Under the pieces are notes generated by a model, which saw only the letters and a list, made by a program, of their open reading frames with translations, was not told the origin of the DNA and searched no databases. Below, one piece after another: positions 49,101 through 61,552 of a DNA stretch of 64,000 nucleotides. Made by a program: the position numbers and the translations under genes. Within the stretch, counting starts at the first letter, position 1. Each line of letters begins with the position of its first letter. This DNA comes from Lamellibrachia columna. Lineage: Eukaryota; Annelida; Polychaeta; Sabellida; Siboglinidae. Location of the stretch: positions 34,886,976 to 34,950,975 of the forward strand of contig OY759267.1 in the NCBI GenBank assembly GCA_963662155.1. The letters are read 5' to 3'.

Positions 49101-52100
49101 TATGCAATTCGACAAGTTGAGGTGTCTGTCTTTTCAGTAATCCACAGTCAAAGGTGATATTTGGGTCTGTTTACATAGGTGTATTGTGGCACTAGGTAAA
49201 AAAATATTATAACTTTCAGTATAGAATAACAACTGGCTATATAGAATTTGATTACAGAACACATGCTGGACTATTCCAAAAATTATGTTACAAGTTCATT
49301 CGAGTGAGCTGAAAAAGGGTGAGTGTATTCGAGTATCGTACTAGAATACAGACTGTCTCAAGCTGAAGTAGCTCATATATGTGTGTTCTGCCCACCACAG
49401 GTGGTGGTTCCTTGTGTATGAAAGCAACTCCAACAACTAGGTAGGACATAGATTTTTTGCATAAATGCATGATTTTCATTTACCTTTATCAACAGTCTAA
49501 ATTTTAAAAAATTCTGCACAGTTACCATTTTTATTTGGGGTAAGACCACAGTTGACCTTCCTGTTTACTGTTTCACACGAATGAAGGGCACGCGAAATTG
49601 TGAAATGTGAACTTAATAAATTTTTATTATGTGACATGAGGGCCTTTCAACATGAATATTCACAGGTTTGTTTATAGAAGCTATTGGCTGTGAAATAGTG
49701 CATTTTTTGGAGAGTTTAACTGGCGGAGGGATTTATGGGAATGTTTCTGCTATGGGCCACGTGGGCGCATGAATACACGTCGGAAACTGCCAGCAATCCT
49801 GAAGGAGTGGTTTGCACCACTCTGTCAAAGTCATCCTGGCTTAGCCGTGGCAACCAAACCCCACTGCTAACCCCACTGGGTTCCTGTTGGATTGCTGCAT
49901 CTGATGGTTTGTGGTAACAGTGGCCGGTCTTGAAGCCACCAATTTTCATCTTAATTCCACCAGCAGGTGGACATTTCTCCTCACTCTTTCTACTACTACT
50001 ACTACTATCATGTGTTGTCTCCTCCATTTTAAAATCCCAGGTAAATCCAAGTAAAATTACTAATGAAAGTGACAAAACCGTTATCTGAATGCAAAGACGT
50101 CTAATCCGCCTGAGAAACCAGATGACAGTGACAGGAGACCAGTATATTAGGGGGGGGGGTGGGGACATCTTCAAACTAGTGCAGCCTCCCTCTGATAATT
50201 TACATCAAAGCAGAACAAGTCACATTATAATAGAATTACTTAGCAGTCAACTTTTGTTTATTTCAGTTAATTAGACACAGTCACCTTTACTCAAGTCCAT
50301 GTGAAGGGCACACATCTATTGGGAGTTGAGAAAATCCTGGACAGGCCCAGCTGTTATCTGATATGGCCTAGTGAGCTGACGTAACTGTTTCACATGGAAG
50401 GTGAGTTGTTTTTGAGGACTCCACTAAGTAGGTTATGTAATGTTATGCAATTCGAAAAGTTGAGGTGTCTTGCTTTTCAGTAATCCACACTCAAAGGTAA
50501 TATTTGGGTATGTTTACATAGGTGTATTGTGGCACCAGGTAAAAAATTATTATAACTTTCAGTATGGAATAACAACTGGCTATATAGAATTTGATTACAG
50601 AACACATGCTGGACTATTCCAAAAATTAAGTTACAAGTTCATTCGAGTGAACTGAAAAAGTGAGTGTATTCGAGTATCGTACTAGAATACAGACTGTCTC
50701 AAGCTGAAGTAGCTCATATCTGTGTGTTCTCTCCACCACAGGTGGTGGTTCCTTGTGTATGTAAGCAACTCCAACAATTAGGTAGGACATAGATTTTTTG
50801 CATTAATGCATGATTTTCATTTACCTTTATCAACAGGCTAAATAAAATTTGTGTCTGCACAATTACCATTTTTATTTGGGGTAAGACCACAGTTGACCTT
50901 CCTGTTTACTGTTTCACACGAATGTAGGGCACGCGAAATTGTGAAATGTGAACTTAAAAAATTCATATTATGTGACATGAGTGCCTTTGAGCATGAATAT
51001 TCACAGGTTTGTTTATAGAAGCTATTGGCTGTGAAATAGTGCATTTTTTGGAGAGTTTAACTGGCGGAGGGATTTATGGGAATTTTTCTGCTATGGGCCA
51101 CGTGGGCGCATGAATACACGTTCATTCGAGTGAGCTAAAAAGTGAGTGTATTCGAGTATCGTACTAGAATACAGACTGTCTCAAGCTGAAGTAGCTCATA
51201 TATGTGTGTTCTGCCCACCACAGAAGGTGGTTCCTTGTGTATGTAAGCAACTCCAACAACTAGGTAGGACATAGATTTTTTGCTTGAATTCATGATTTTC
51301 ATTTACCTTTATCAAATGTCTAAATTTTTAAAAATTCTGCACAGTTACCATTTTTATTTGGGGTAAGACCACAGTTGACCTTCCTGTTTACTGTTTCACA
51401 CGAATGTAGGGCACGCGAAATTGTGAAATGTGAATTTAATAAATTCATATTATGTGACATGAGTGCCTTTGAGCATGAATATTCACAGGTTTGTTTATAT
51501 AAGCTATTGGCTGTGAAATAGTGCATTTTTTGGAGAGTTTAACTGGCGGAGGGATTTATGGGAATTGTTCTGCTATGGGCCACGTGGGCGCATGAATACA
51601 CGTCGGAAACTGCCAGCAATCCTGAAGGAGTGGTTTGCACCACTCTGTCAAAGTCATCCTGGCTTAGCCGTGGCAACCAAACCCCACTGCTAACCCCACT
51701 TGGTTCATGTTGGATTGCTGCATCTGATGGTTTGTGGTAACAGTGGCCGGTCTTGAAGCCACCAAATTTCATCTTAATTCCACCAGCAGGTGGACATTTA
51801 TCCTCGCTCTTTCTACTACTACTACTACTACTATCATGTGTTGTCTCCTCCATTTTGAAATTCCAGGTAAATCCAAGTAAAATTACTAATGAAAGTGACA
51901 AAACCGTTATCTGAATGCAAAGACGTCTAATCCACCTCGGAAACCAGATGACAGTGACAGGAGACCAGTATATTAGGGGGGTGGGGACATCTTCAAACTA
52001 GTGCAGCCTCCCTCTGATAAGTTACATCAAAGCAGAACAAGTCACATTATAATATAATTACTTAGCAGTCAACTTTTGTTTATGTCAGTTAATTAGACAC

Positions 52101-53693
52101 AGTCACCTTTACTCAAGTCCATGTGAAGGGCACACATCTATTGGGAGTTGAGAAAATCCTGGACAGGCCCAGCTGTTATCTGATATGGCCTAGTGAGCTG
52201 ACGTAACTGTTTCACATGGAAGGTGAGTTGTTTTTGAGGACTCCACTAAGTAGGTTATGTAATGTTATGCAATTCGACAAGTTGAGGTGTCTGGCTTTTC
52301 AGTAATCTACACTCAAATGTGATATTTGGGTCTGTTTACATAGGTGTATTGTGGCACCAGGTAAAAAATTATTATAACTTTCAGTATGGAATAACAACTG
52401 GCTATATAGAATTTGATTACAGAACACATGCTGGACTATTCCAAAAAATATGTTACAAGTTCATTCGAGTGAGCTGAAAAAGTGAGTGTATTCGAGTATC
52501 GTACTAGAATACAGACTGTCTCAAGCTGAAGTAGCTCATATATGTGTGTTCTGCCCACCACAGGTGGTGGTTCCTTGTGTATGTAAGCAACTCCAACAAC
52601 TAGGTAGGACATAGATTTTTTGCATGAATGCATGATTTTCATTTACCTTTATCAACAGTCTAAATTAAAAAAAATTCTGCACAGTTACCATTTTTATTTG
52701 GGGTAAGACCACAGTTGACCTTCCTGTTTACTGTTTCACACGAATGTAGGGCACTCGAAATTGTGAAATGTGAACTTAATAAATTCATATTATGTGACAT
52801 GAGTGCCTTTGAGCATGAATATTCACAGGTTTTTTTATATATAGTGCATTTTTCGGAGAGTTTAACTGGCGGAGGGATTTATGGGAATTGTTCTGCTATG
52901 GGCCACGTGGGCGCATGAATACACGTCGGAAACTGCCAGCAATCCTGAAGGAGTGGTTTGCACCACTCTGTCAAAGTCATCCTGGCTTAGCCGTGGCAAC
53001 CAAACCCCACTGCTAACCCCACTGGGTTCATGTTGGATTGCTGCATCTGATGGTTTGTGGTAACAGTGGCCGGTCTTGAAGCCACCAATTTTCATCTTAA
53101 TTCCACCAGCAGGTGGACATTTCTCCTCACTCTTTCTACCACTACTACTACTATCATGTGTTGTCTCCTCCATTTTGAAATCCCAGGTAAATCCAAGTAA
53201 AATTACTAATGAAAGTGACAAAACCGTTATCTGAATGCAAAGACGTCTAATCCACCTCGGAAACCAGATGACAATGACAGGAGACCAGTATATTAGGGGG
53301 GTGGGGACATCTTCAAACTAGTGCAGCCTCCCTCTGATAAGTTACATAAAAGCAGAACAATTCACATTATAATATAATTACTTAGCAGTCAACTTTTGTT
53401 TATTTCAGTTAATTAGACACAGTCACCTTTACTCAAGTCCATGTGAAGAGCACACATCTATTGGGAGTTGAGAAAATCCTGGAAAGGCCCAGCTGTTATC
53501 TGATATGGCCTAGTGAGCTGACGTAACTGTTTCACATGGAAGGTGAGTTGTTTTTGAGGACTCCACTAAGTAGGTTATGTAATGTTATGCAATTCGACAA
53601 GTTGAAGTGTCTGGCTTTTCAGTAATCCACACTCAAAGGTGATATTTGGGTCTGTTTACATAGGTGTATTGTGGCACCAGGTAAAAAAATATA
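46105..53693. repeat. A2: tandem array of six A units
   Basis: G-run markers lie near 46107, 47458, 48801, 50142, 51968 and 53291. Spacing is 1323-1351 bp apart from the ~482-bp partial unit after 50142. Minus-strand A ORFs are at 47158-47391, 48371-48733, 49716-50174, 51539-51901 and 52862-53221. There is no CR1 insertion. The first unit shares with A1 a TAG in place of the Trp codon of the A ORF. Confidence 0.9.
49716..50174 (-). pseudogene. A-unit ORF: likely Mutator-like first exon (best copy)
   Basis: Minus-strand frame of 152 codons. The in-frame ATG of MEETTHDSSSSSRKSEEK (context AAAATGG) is the likely start. Sequence before it is a hydrophobic reading of upstream DNA. The body has a Ser run from (TAC)n, CPPAGGIKMKIGGFKTGHC, and WLPRLSQDDFDRVVQTTPSG. 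The last part resembles the N-terminal region of invertebrate Mutator-like proteins, and in A0 the ORF lies next to such a transposase in the same direction. About 12 of 17 copies keep 119 codons or more. No copy continues into a transposase except the broken A0 junction. A short-protein function cannot be excluded, but recent amplification alone would explain the open frames. Confidence 0.4.
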
Positions 53694-54276
53694 CTTTCCT
53701 TTTCAGATTTTTCAAAATGTTTCTGTCCAACATGACTCCCTCTACCTTTCCCCGAGCATTCGCTCCCTGTTGTATCCGGCATCGCATTTCTACCTCTGAA
53801 TGCTCATCCTCATTAACCATTCCTCCAAGTTACACAAAGCCATCCACTTGGTTGAACTCCTCATCATACAAACTAATGTTCAAGTCTTCTCTCTGATGTC
53901 AAACACACATCTCTTCTGTCTTCTCCCGGCTCATTATCGGTCCGTGCTTCTTGAACATCCCCTTCCATTGCTCCAACACTTCCTGTAGTTCTTGTTTTTT
54001 GTCTGCTATCATGGCCAGATCGTTTGCATACATCACCTTCCTGAGAACATCCTTCATGCTGATCTTCCTGCTGATTACCACCATGATAAAGAGTAAAGGG
54101 TCATTTCCTTGCCTCTAACCGATGTTAACTTTAATCTCTTCCGACGACCCATATCCAACCACAACTCTTGTTTTTGTTCTCAGGAACATGACAGTTATGG
54201 GTGTTGCACGCCATGACACAGAACTGACTAAATACCACCAACTCATTACAAAGTCAGACTCCCAGATAAGTCAGGC
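53694..54276 (-). pseudogene. LINE reverse transcriptase fragment (B3)
   Basis: Identical to the B2 copy (frame 53899-54084), including the YAND motif. Confidence 0.7.
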
Positions 54277-54420
54277 TCCCAGATAACTTATTTTGTAATT
54301 TCTGTAAACTATTATAATGATCAAACTACAACACTGACTGATATGTATTGCCTGTATAGACTTGATATCATCATTCCAGGTGCCACCATCAAACCTCAGT
54401 CACAAAAGTCAGTACACAAC

Positions 54421-54552
54421 ATGACTACATCAGTGGACGACACAGAGCCATTCGATTACACAACAATTGACGTACCAGCAGTAAAGACGTCACGACAGGA
54501 CGGCGTCGGTGTCACCTGGGACAAACCACACAAGGATGAGAAGTTCGACAGC
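54421..54552 (+). CDS. 44-codon first-exon candidate (B3)
   Basis: Identical to 38080-38211, with the same ATG and the same GTAAGTTCT donor. Confidence 0.4.
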
Positions 54553-54555
54553 GTA

Positions 54556-55301
54556 AGTTCTTGGCTCATGCTGATTATTGCACTCACAGCCAAGTCAGTC
54601 TTTACGCAGACATTACAGCTTACTTGAAGTGTAAAGCGATTGTTGTGCTCACAGCACAGTCAGTCTTTACACAGATATTACAGCTTACTTGAAGTGTAAA
54701 GTGATTGTTGTACTCACAGCCAAGTCAGTCTATACACAGATATTACAGCTTAGTTGAAGTGTCAAGTGATTGTTGTACTCACAGCCCAGTCAGTCTTTAT
54801 TCCGACATTACAAGTGACACGAATTGAAAAATTATTCTTCCACTCACATACCAGTGAGTCTTTATATAGGCCATACAACTGACTCAAAGTGTCAAATAAT
54901 TATTGCACTTACATACCAGTGAGTCTCTATACAGATATAACAGCTGACTTGTAGTGTAAAGTGATTGTTGTACTCACAGCCAAGTCAGTCTTTACACATA
55001 TATTACAGCTTAGTTGAAGTGTCACGTGATTGTTGTACTCACAGCCCAGTCAGTCTTTATTCCGACATTACAGCTGACAAGAATTGAAAAATTATTCTTC
55101 CACTCACATACCAGTGAGTCTTTATATAGGCCATACAACTGACTCAAAGTGTCAAATAATTATTGCACTTACATACCAGTGAGTCTCTATACAGATATAA
55201 CAGCTGACTTGTAGTGTAAAGTGATTTTTTGCACTCGCAACCCGGTTAGTCTTTCACGGACATTACAGCTTACTAGAAGTGTAAAGAGCTTTCTTGCTCG
55301 T
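54556..55301. repeat. ~64-bp minisatellite (B3)
   Basis: Same unit number and order as B2. Minisatellites normally change length quickly, so this equality supports a very recent copy or an assembly duplicate. Confidence 0.8.
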
Positions 55302-55598
55302 GCATTAAAAACACGCGGGAAGGAGTTGTAGACCGAACTGCCCCAGGTATATGGGTAGCTGTCTTTCCCCAGGGGGCACCAATATGGCTTTTTGGGGTAT
55401 TTTTACTGCTGCAAATGTTGATCCTTTTATGGTCGTCGGCACACTGCTTCAAATGTTCATCCTATCATTCCACTAGTATCCAACAGATGTGTAAAATATA
55501 TGTAATGTTTGGTCGAATTATATATATTTTTGGAATGGAACCATTGGTTGATTCAGACAGAAAAGGAAGCATTTAAGTAGACAGGTTTTCTTACACCT

Positions 55599-55845
55599 AT
55601 GTGTAACAAGATATTTGTAAAAAAAATGTGTAACATATTCACAAGGCCTGCATTAAAAGAAACTGTAGAAAATTTGACCCATTCATTTATTGGCTTTTGG
55701 GATGATGAAATGACGACATCTGTTAATATCATTGCAGACACAATGGGTCAGCTCTTTACTCCATCTCTCGTGAGTAGTACGTCACCACGAAGAAGTGAGT
55801 TGGTTGTTGTGCATCAATCAGCTGAGATTTTCCCAGAATCATATG
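55599..55845 (+). other. Exon-like ORF (B3 copy)
   Basis: Identical to 39258-39504. Confidence 0.3.
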
Positions 55846-56279
55846 GTAAGTGAGCAAGGAATATATATTTAGATTGAATTAATATTACACCATTAATTAT
55901 TTCAATACTATGCGGGAAAGTTCATTTTGGCAAAAGTGTACCCTGTACGTGAAAACGCCCACATACAAATGTATTTATTATTACCTTTGTTAAATTTAAT
56001 TTATATAAATGTTATAACTTATTGTATTATTAAAAAAAATACCGTTGCAGTCGACGGTTCAACATAATGAAGATATTGCCATATGGTTTCTCCTGGAAGT
56101 GTTTAAGGACAATCAATGCAGACTGTTCTGGCGACACAGCAAATGATCAAGTGTTGACTGAATTAATACCATTCAGTGAACCATGTGTAGGTGTTAAATC
56201 TGTTATTGACCAGACTTGAGCGGATCTACACACTGGGTAGTGGGTCCAGGAAGTGTATGGAAGGAGACCATTTTCTTGC

Positions 56280-56691
56280 TGAAGCTATCTGCCGCATTTG
56301 ATACCATTGGTCACAGGACAACTTATTAAAAGTGTGTCAATGTGGTGTGGCATATCTGGAACAGAGCTGGTTCTCATAATATTTAACTGATAGATGCAAA
56401 AGAATGAAGATAGCGAATTGTTTCTCAGCTACGCTCCCTACTTCACGTAATGTTCCTCAGGGTGTTTCACTCTCTACGCTACTCTACTTGGCTCAGTTAT
56501 CCAACGTCACAACTTGGATCACCAAGTGTATGCTAATAAATCACAGACCTATGCTATTTTGGCTACATGAGATACAAATCACTTCCAAAACTAGTTCAGG
56601 GATTGTCTCCACAAAATCTTCCATTGGATGACAGAGACCACATTAAAGTTAAATGCAAGTAAATCCGAGTTAGTTATTATTGGTGGGGTAA
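56280..56691 (+). pseudogene. Decayed CR1/L2-type RT relic (B3)
   Basis: Copy of 39939-40350 without visible change. Confidence 0.6.
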
Positions 56692-57582
56692 ATTTTGCAT
56701 GTCTATTTGAATCGATTAGGTGCGCACAATATGTTGCAAGACGTTTCCTTATGTGTCAGACTTTAGATTGCATGTAGAGAAGCACAGTAAAATCAAAACG
56801 TGTGGAAAGCATTAGCTTAACAGTGTCACCTGGCTGTTCTTCGATGAGAACAAATTTGCATGTTTGCTGGAGTGCCATAAAACACTAATATTATATAGCC
56901 TTTTTGTTTAGGGAGTGACGTAGAGTGATATAATGAAAGCATTGATTTACTAAAATGCAAGGAAGGACATCAACGTAATAATTTACATGTAATTGATTAC
57001 GGATTGACAGACGTTTGCTACGATGACAATAAAACTGATGCCGATTGACCAACTAATGCGAATCGAGAATAATAACCTGAATCTGAATATGTAATGATCG
57101 ATGTACTTTTGTTTAAAAAATAAGAGTCCAATGACGTGAGTGACACTTAGCATTATCTGCTATTTGGTTGCACCTCCTATCGGTCGCTGGAGAGACCAAT
57201 CCACAGTCACCGGGTCTCTTATGGTTACATATCGAGCAGCTCTCAGGGGAGAGATTTGTCGGCCCCCAGACCTTCCTGTAGTTCTCCAGCCAAACTACTG
57301 ACAATCCCTATATGTTGAACTTGTAACCTCCTATGACAACACGACAACCCGTTTATATAGTAGGTAAACCTATTTAGCTGAATTTGTGGTGTGAACTCTT
57401 GAAACAGGTTAACTTTACATTTAACTGATATAACAACTACTAATTAAACAATTTAGTTAATTAGAATGTTTCTTATATGGCATAGTTCATGTTGTAATGC
57501 TGCAAAGTGTATAACATGCATAAATAATATTACTAGTCTATGTTATTGATATTGAATTATGCAGATCTAGTGGTGAAATTAT

Positions 57583-57617
57583 GCGCATGCGCCGGAAGTT
57601 ATCACTCTAAGATGGCG
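57583..57617 (+). promoter_or_regulatory. NRF1-ETS-YY1 promoter-like cluster (B3)
   Basis: Third identical copy of the 35-base cluster. Confidence 0.5.
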
Positions 57618-59167
57618 TCTACTAGAACGTTGGCCGTGTAATTGATATCAACAACCCTACAAAACCCTGTCTTAGGAATACAACACACTCCAAGTGGAAA
57701 AGGTTTATTATATTGGCAATAGTATCATCGAACAGTTGTGATAACTGGTATGTCTGTTTATTATCTATGCATCTAGCAATTCCCACCGCCGTTACTTTGT
57801 TAACTGTTACGTTAGCCAACAATAAGCCAAAACGCATAGAAAGTGTCCCGTCTCCTTGCCAGCAACAGTCTAGCAAAATTTTCGTGCGACTAATACACAG
57901 TCATGAGTTGCATCAGAAGCAGAAAAACATAGTTGTCACTAATAAGTAATCTGTCCCAATACATTAACCAAAACTCCATATGAAATGATCAATCGTTTGT
58001 AGAATGAATAAAATATGTATCAGAATTAAAACCATATCAAATATGTGTACTCCGTAGTATAGATATTATTTATCTACAAAGCCAAATAATGTTTATACAC
58101 AAACCTTCCGCATTCTGGTAGGTCACAAAGTCCCTGTTTATAATGCTCCTTATGTTAGTAGCTGTCTCGAATCATCTCTTTCTTCACCAATTTCGTCCGA
58201 CTGGCTGTCAACGCAATGCATTTCTACCTATCTAGATGAGATCAGCTTTTACAGAGAACACCACAGGAAGCACGCAGCGTGTGCTATTGATATACAACGT
58301 ATGTTGAAGCAGATAACATGCACTCCAACACGGATGTAGCTCACGAAATGCTATCTTGCACACTCCTCCATATTTCTCCAATTGATCATTCTTCGGTCAT
58401 GGTAGGCCGTACACCGTATACCAATTTTTGGAAGAAGAATCACCAACTTCGCATGGATTGCTATATAAGACACGCTAAATGCAAGAACTCCCCGCATGCT
58501 GGCTGGTAAACAGGAATGAACCATTGTGGTCTGTTGTCTGTGCTGGCGGAAGTAATCAACGAACTACGACACGCATTGTCCATGCGCTCGGACGGCGTTG
58601 TCCTGTTTGCATAACATAATCTATTGCAGCACCACGCCTTGACACCTGTCAACGCCCTGAATGACGTTGTAATCCTCACTTAGAAGCGCAATTTCTATGT
58701 CGCAATTATTCTGGTATCCTAATTGTATCGACACATGCGTGTTGTTCTATTGAGGATACGTAATCGTTCTGTTTACAGCAATTTTCTCAACATGGTTACA
58801 CCAAAAAATAATAGTACGCATCAGTTAGTGTACGTTCAGTGTTCAAAGTGTTTTACACTTCACCCCTAGCGCACCTGTTCATTCCAACTCCATCTCGACT
58901 TCTCTGGGAAGCACTCAGTCATGCTGCAGTTACTGCTCGAAGACCATTCGTACGTATAATCACCACTGCATATAGCCAGATACTCATTCATACAAACGAA
59001 TGAGCTGTGGCAATGTTCGGTGAAACAAATTGCCAAAGCTTCGAAACGGCAGCAAGACGGTTCAAGCTAGGGTTTTCACAACTGTGAGCCTGACGTTCTA
59101 TCTGGAACGTTATCACGCCCCATTCGATGGGAGAGAAGGAGAAGGGTCAGAGAAAAATTTGGTATTG

Positions 59168-61320
59168 GATCACATTTTAAAAGTTGTAGATGCTTGTTAA
59201 AATTAATGTTCTTTTCTGAAAAGAATGTAAATTTGTGGCTGAGGATTTGCAGGGTGTGGAGTTTCCTCCAGTATTCCACCACCAAATTAACAAAACCGGG
59301 TAACTACATACATAATTTCTATGCATCAAAGTGTTATTTATGCAATGTGTTAATGCTAACTCATTATGTTTCCCCTTTATACACTAGTATTTAAATTTTC
59401 TCATGTATCACTTGAATTGGCTTGCTTTTGATACCAATTGGCGCTGTAAAAATACCCAAACTGAAGCTATTTTACTTTTCTCTGCATGTTATATGTATGC
59501 TTGCGGACATACCGAAAATATATAGATACATAATCTAATGCATAGGTCCATTTGGCTGCAGGTTACCAGATAAATATTTTGTAGATTTGCAGAAGCCACC
59601 ATTTGTCATTAACTTACCACACTAAAAGAGGAAATTCTATTGTCTAGGCCTTCCCTCCAATTCACATGTGCCTGAATGACCAGGTAACTCCAGTTGGTAC
59701 AGACAGTATTAATGTCGAGAGATATTCTCCCTCCCATTCATACATACCTTAACCTTATCTCTGTCAGACTAATCACTGGAATGGTGACTGCCTTTTGGAA
59801 ATGCCTGAGTAACGTGGGTTTGAACTATACAGTAATACCTACTGTTAAATAAGCACTTAATTGAGAGTTAATTTGGAATTTGTCAATTAAATAAAATAAA
59901 ATTACCCCTGTTTTGTGAAGTTAATTTAGCCTTTACCTTTTCTTGTTAATCAATTAATTAAATTTAATTAATTGAGTTATTTAAATTAACAATTGAAATT
60001 AACCCATGACTCTCATCTACTGTTTCATAGTGACAGGTGAATGTCTGTCTTGTCATCTCCTGTCTCATAGTGACAAGTTAGTGTTTATTTTGTAATCTCC
60101 TGTCTCACGGTGACTAATTAATTTTTTTTTTAAAGGAAATTACTTTAGTTATTGCATCTTAGGAACAGTGTTATTATCATCAAACAAATGTGAACATTGC
60201 GTTGACTTATAAAAGAAATATGTTTTGTAACTTTGTTGGAAAAAGATGTGCTTATACAATATTTATATACCAAGACATTCGTTTATGGGGTATTTGATCA
60301 CATTTTAAAAGTTGTAGATGCTTGTTAAAATTAATGTTCTTTTCTGAAAGGAATGTAAATTTGTGGCTGAGGATTTGCAGGGTATGGAGTTTCCTCCAGT
60401 ATTCCACCACCAAATTAACAAAACCGGGTAACTACATACATAATTTCTATGCATCAAAGTGTTATTTATGCAATGTGTTAATGCTAACTCATTAGGTTTC
60501 CCCTTTATACACTAGTATTTAAATATTTATACACAATTTTTTTATGTATCACTTGAATTGGCTTGCTTTTGATAGCAGTTGGCGCTGTAAAAAGATCCCA
60601 AACTGAAGCTATTTTATTTTTCTATGCATGATATATGTATGCTTGCGGACATACCGAAAATATATAGATACATAGTCTAATGTATAGGTCCATTTGGCTG
60701 CAGGTTACCAGCCAAGTATTTTGCAGATTTGCAGTAGCCACCATTTGTCATCAACTTACCACACTAAAAGAGGACATTCTATTGTCTAGGCCGTCCCTCC
60801 AATTCACATGTGCCTGAATGACCAGTAACTCCAGTTGGTACAGACAGTATTAATGTCGAGAGATATGCTCCCTCCCATTCATACATACCTTAACCTTATC
60901 TCTGTCAGACTAATCACTGGAATGGTGACTGCCTTTTGGAAATGCTTGAGTAACATGGGTGTGAACTATACAGTAATACCTACTGTTAAATGAGCACTTA
61001 ATTGAGAGTTAATTTGTAATTTGTCAATTAAATAGAATAAAATTACCCCCTTTTGGTGAAGCTAATTTAGCCTTTACCTTTTCTTGTAAATCAATTAATT
61101 AAATTAAATTAATTGAGTTAATTAAATTAACAATTGAAATTAACCCATGACTGTCATGTCCTGTTTCATAGTGACAGGTTAATGTCTGTCTTGTCATCGC
61201 CTGTCTCATAGCGACATGTTAGTGTTAATTTTGTAATCTCCTGTCTCATGGTGACTAATGAATTTTTTTTTTTAAGGAAATTACTTTAGTTATTGCATCT
61301 TAGGAACAGTGTTATTATCA
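59168..61320. repeat. 1,128-bp tandem duplication, two copies
   Basis: GATCACATTTTAAAAG occurs at 59168 and 60296. The copies share a Met-rich spurious frame, AATTAAT-rich palindromic sequence and a start of the 40-bp minisatellite. They differ by scattered substitutions and small indels. No coding potential was seen. Confidence 0.85.
59950..59975. repeat. Perfect 26-bp AT palindrome
   Basis: The 26 bases from TCAATTAATT to AATTAATTGA equal their own reverse complement. The counterpart in the second 1,128-bp copy (about 61091-61116) has lost symmetry at its centre. Confidence 0.85.
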
Positions 61321-61552
61321 TCTCCTGACTCATGGTGACATATTTATGTCTGTCTTGTCATCTCCTGTCTCATAGTGACATGTTTATGTCTGTTATGTCA
61401 TCTCCTGTCTCATAGTGACAGGTTCGTGTTTGTCTTGTCATCTACTGTCTCATAGTGACATATTAGTGTCTGTCTGGTCAACTCCTGTCTCATAATGACA
61501 GATTAGTGTCTGTCTTTTCATATCCTGTCTCATAGTGACAGGTTCGTGACAT
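61319..61552. repeat. 40-bp minisatellite, ~5.8 copies
   Basis: Unit begins TCTCCTGTCTCATAGTGACA and continues with (G/T)TTAGTGTCTGTCTTGTCA-like sequence. Shorter runs (about 2.6 units) occur at 60010-60115 and 61150-61255 inside the two 1,128-bp copies. Confidence 0.85.

Larger units (their letters stand above)
50861..59153. repeat. Segmental duplication, right copy
   Basis: Pairs with 34520-42812 at a constant 16,341-bp offset. It ends at GGGTCAGAGAA, where the sequence switches to an unrelated 1,128-bp tandem repeat. At least six differences fall in the last ~285 bp (from 58871), against about one in the preceding 8 kb. Confidence 0.85.
53694..59153. repeat. B3: truncated higher-order block, copy 3
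   Basis: The first 5.46 kb of B, then an abrupt end. It carries the LINE fragment, 44-codon exon, minisatellite, exon-like ORF, CR1 relic and promoter-like cluster, but not the TIR pseudogene or the right-hand LINE. Confidence 0.85.

Noticed and set aside
17558..53063. Recurrent 60-68-codon frames in each A unit (for example MKIMHSCKKS..., MGIFLLWATW...)
   Set aside because: They overlap the better A ORF on the other strand or lie in low-complexity DNA. They repeat only because the unit repeats, and none looks like a known protein.
17057..53693. CRISPR array
   Set aside because: Repeats are adjacent 1.34-kb units without short direct repeats and unique spacers, and the genome is eukaryotic.
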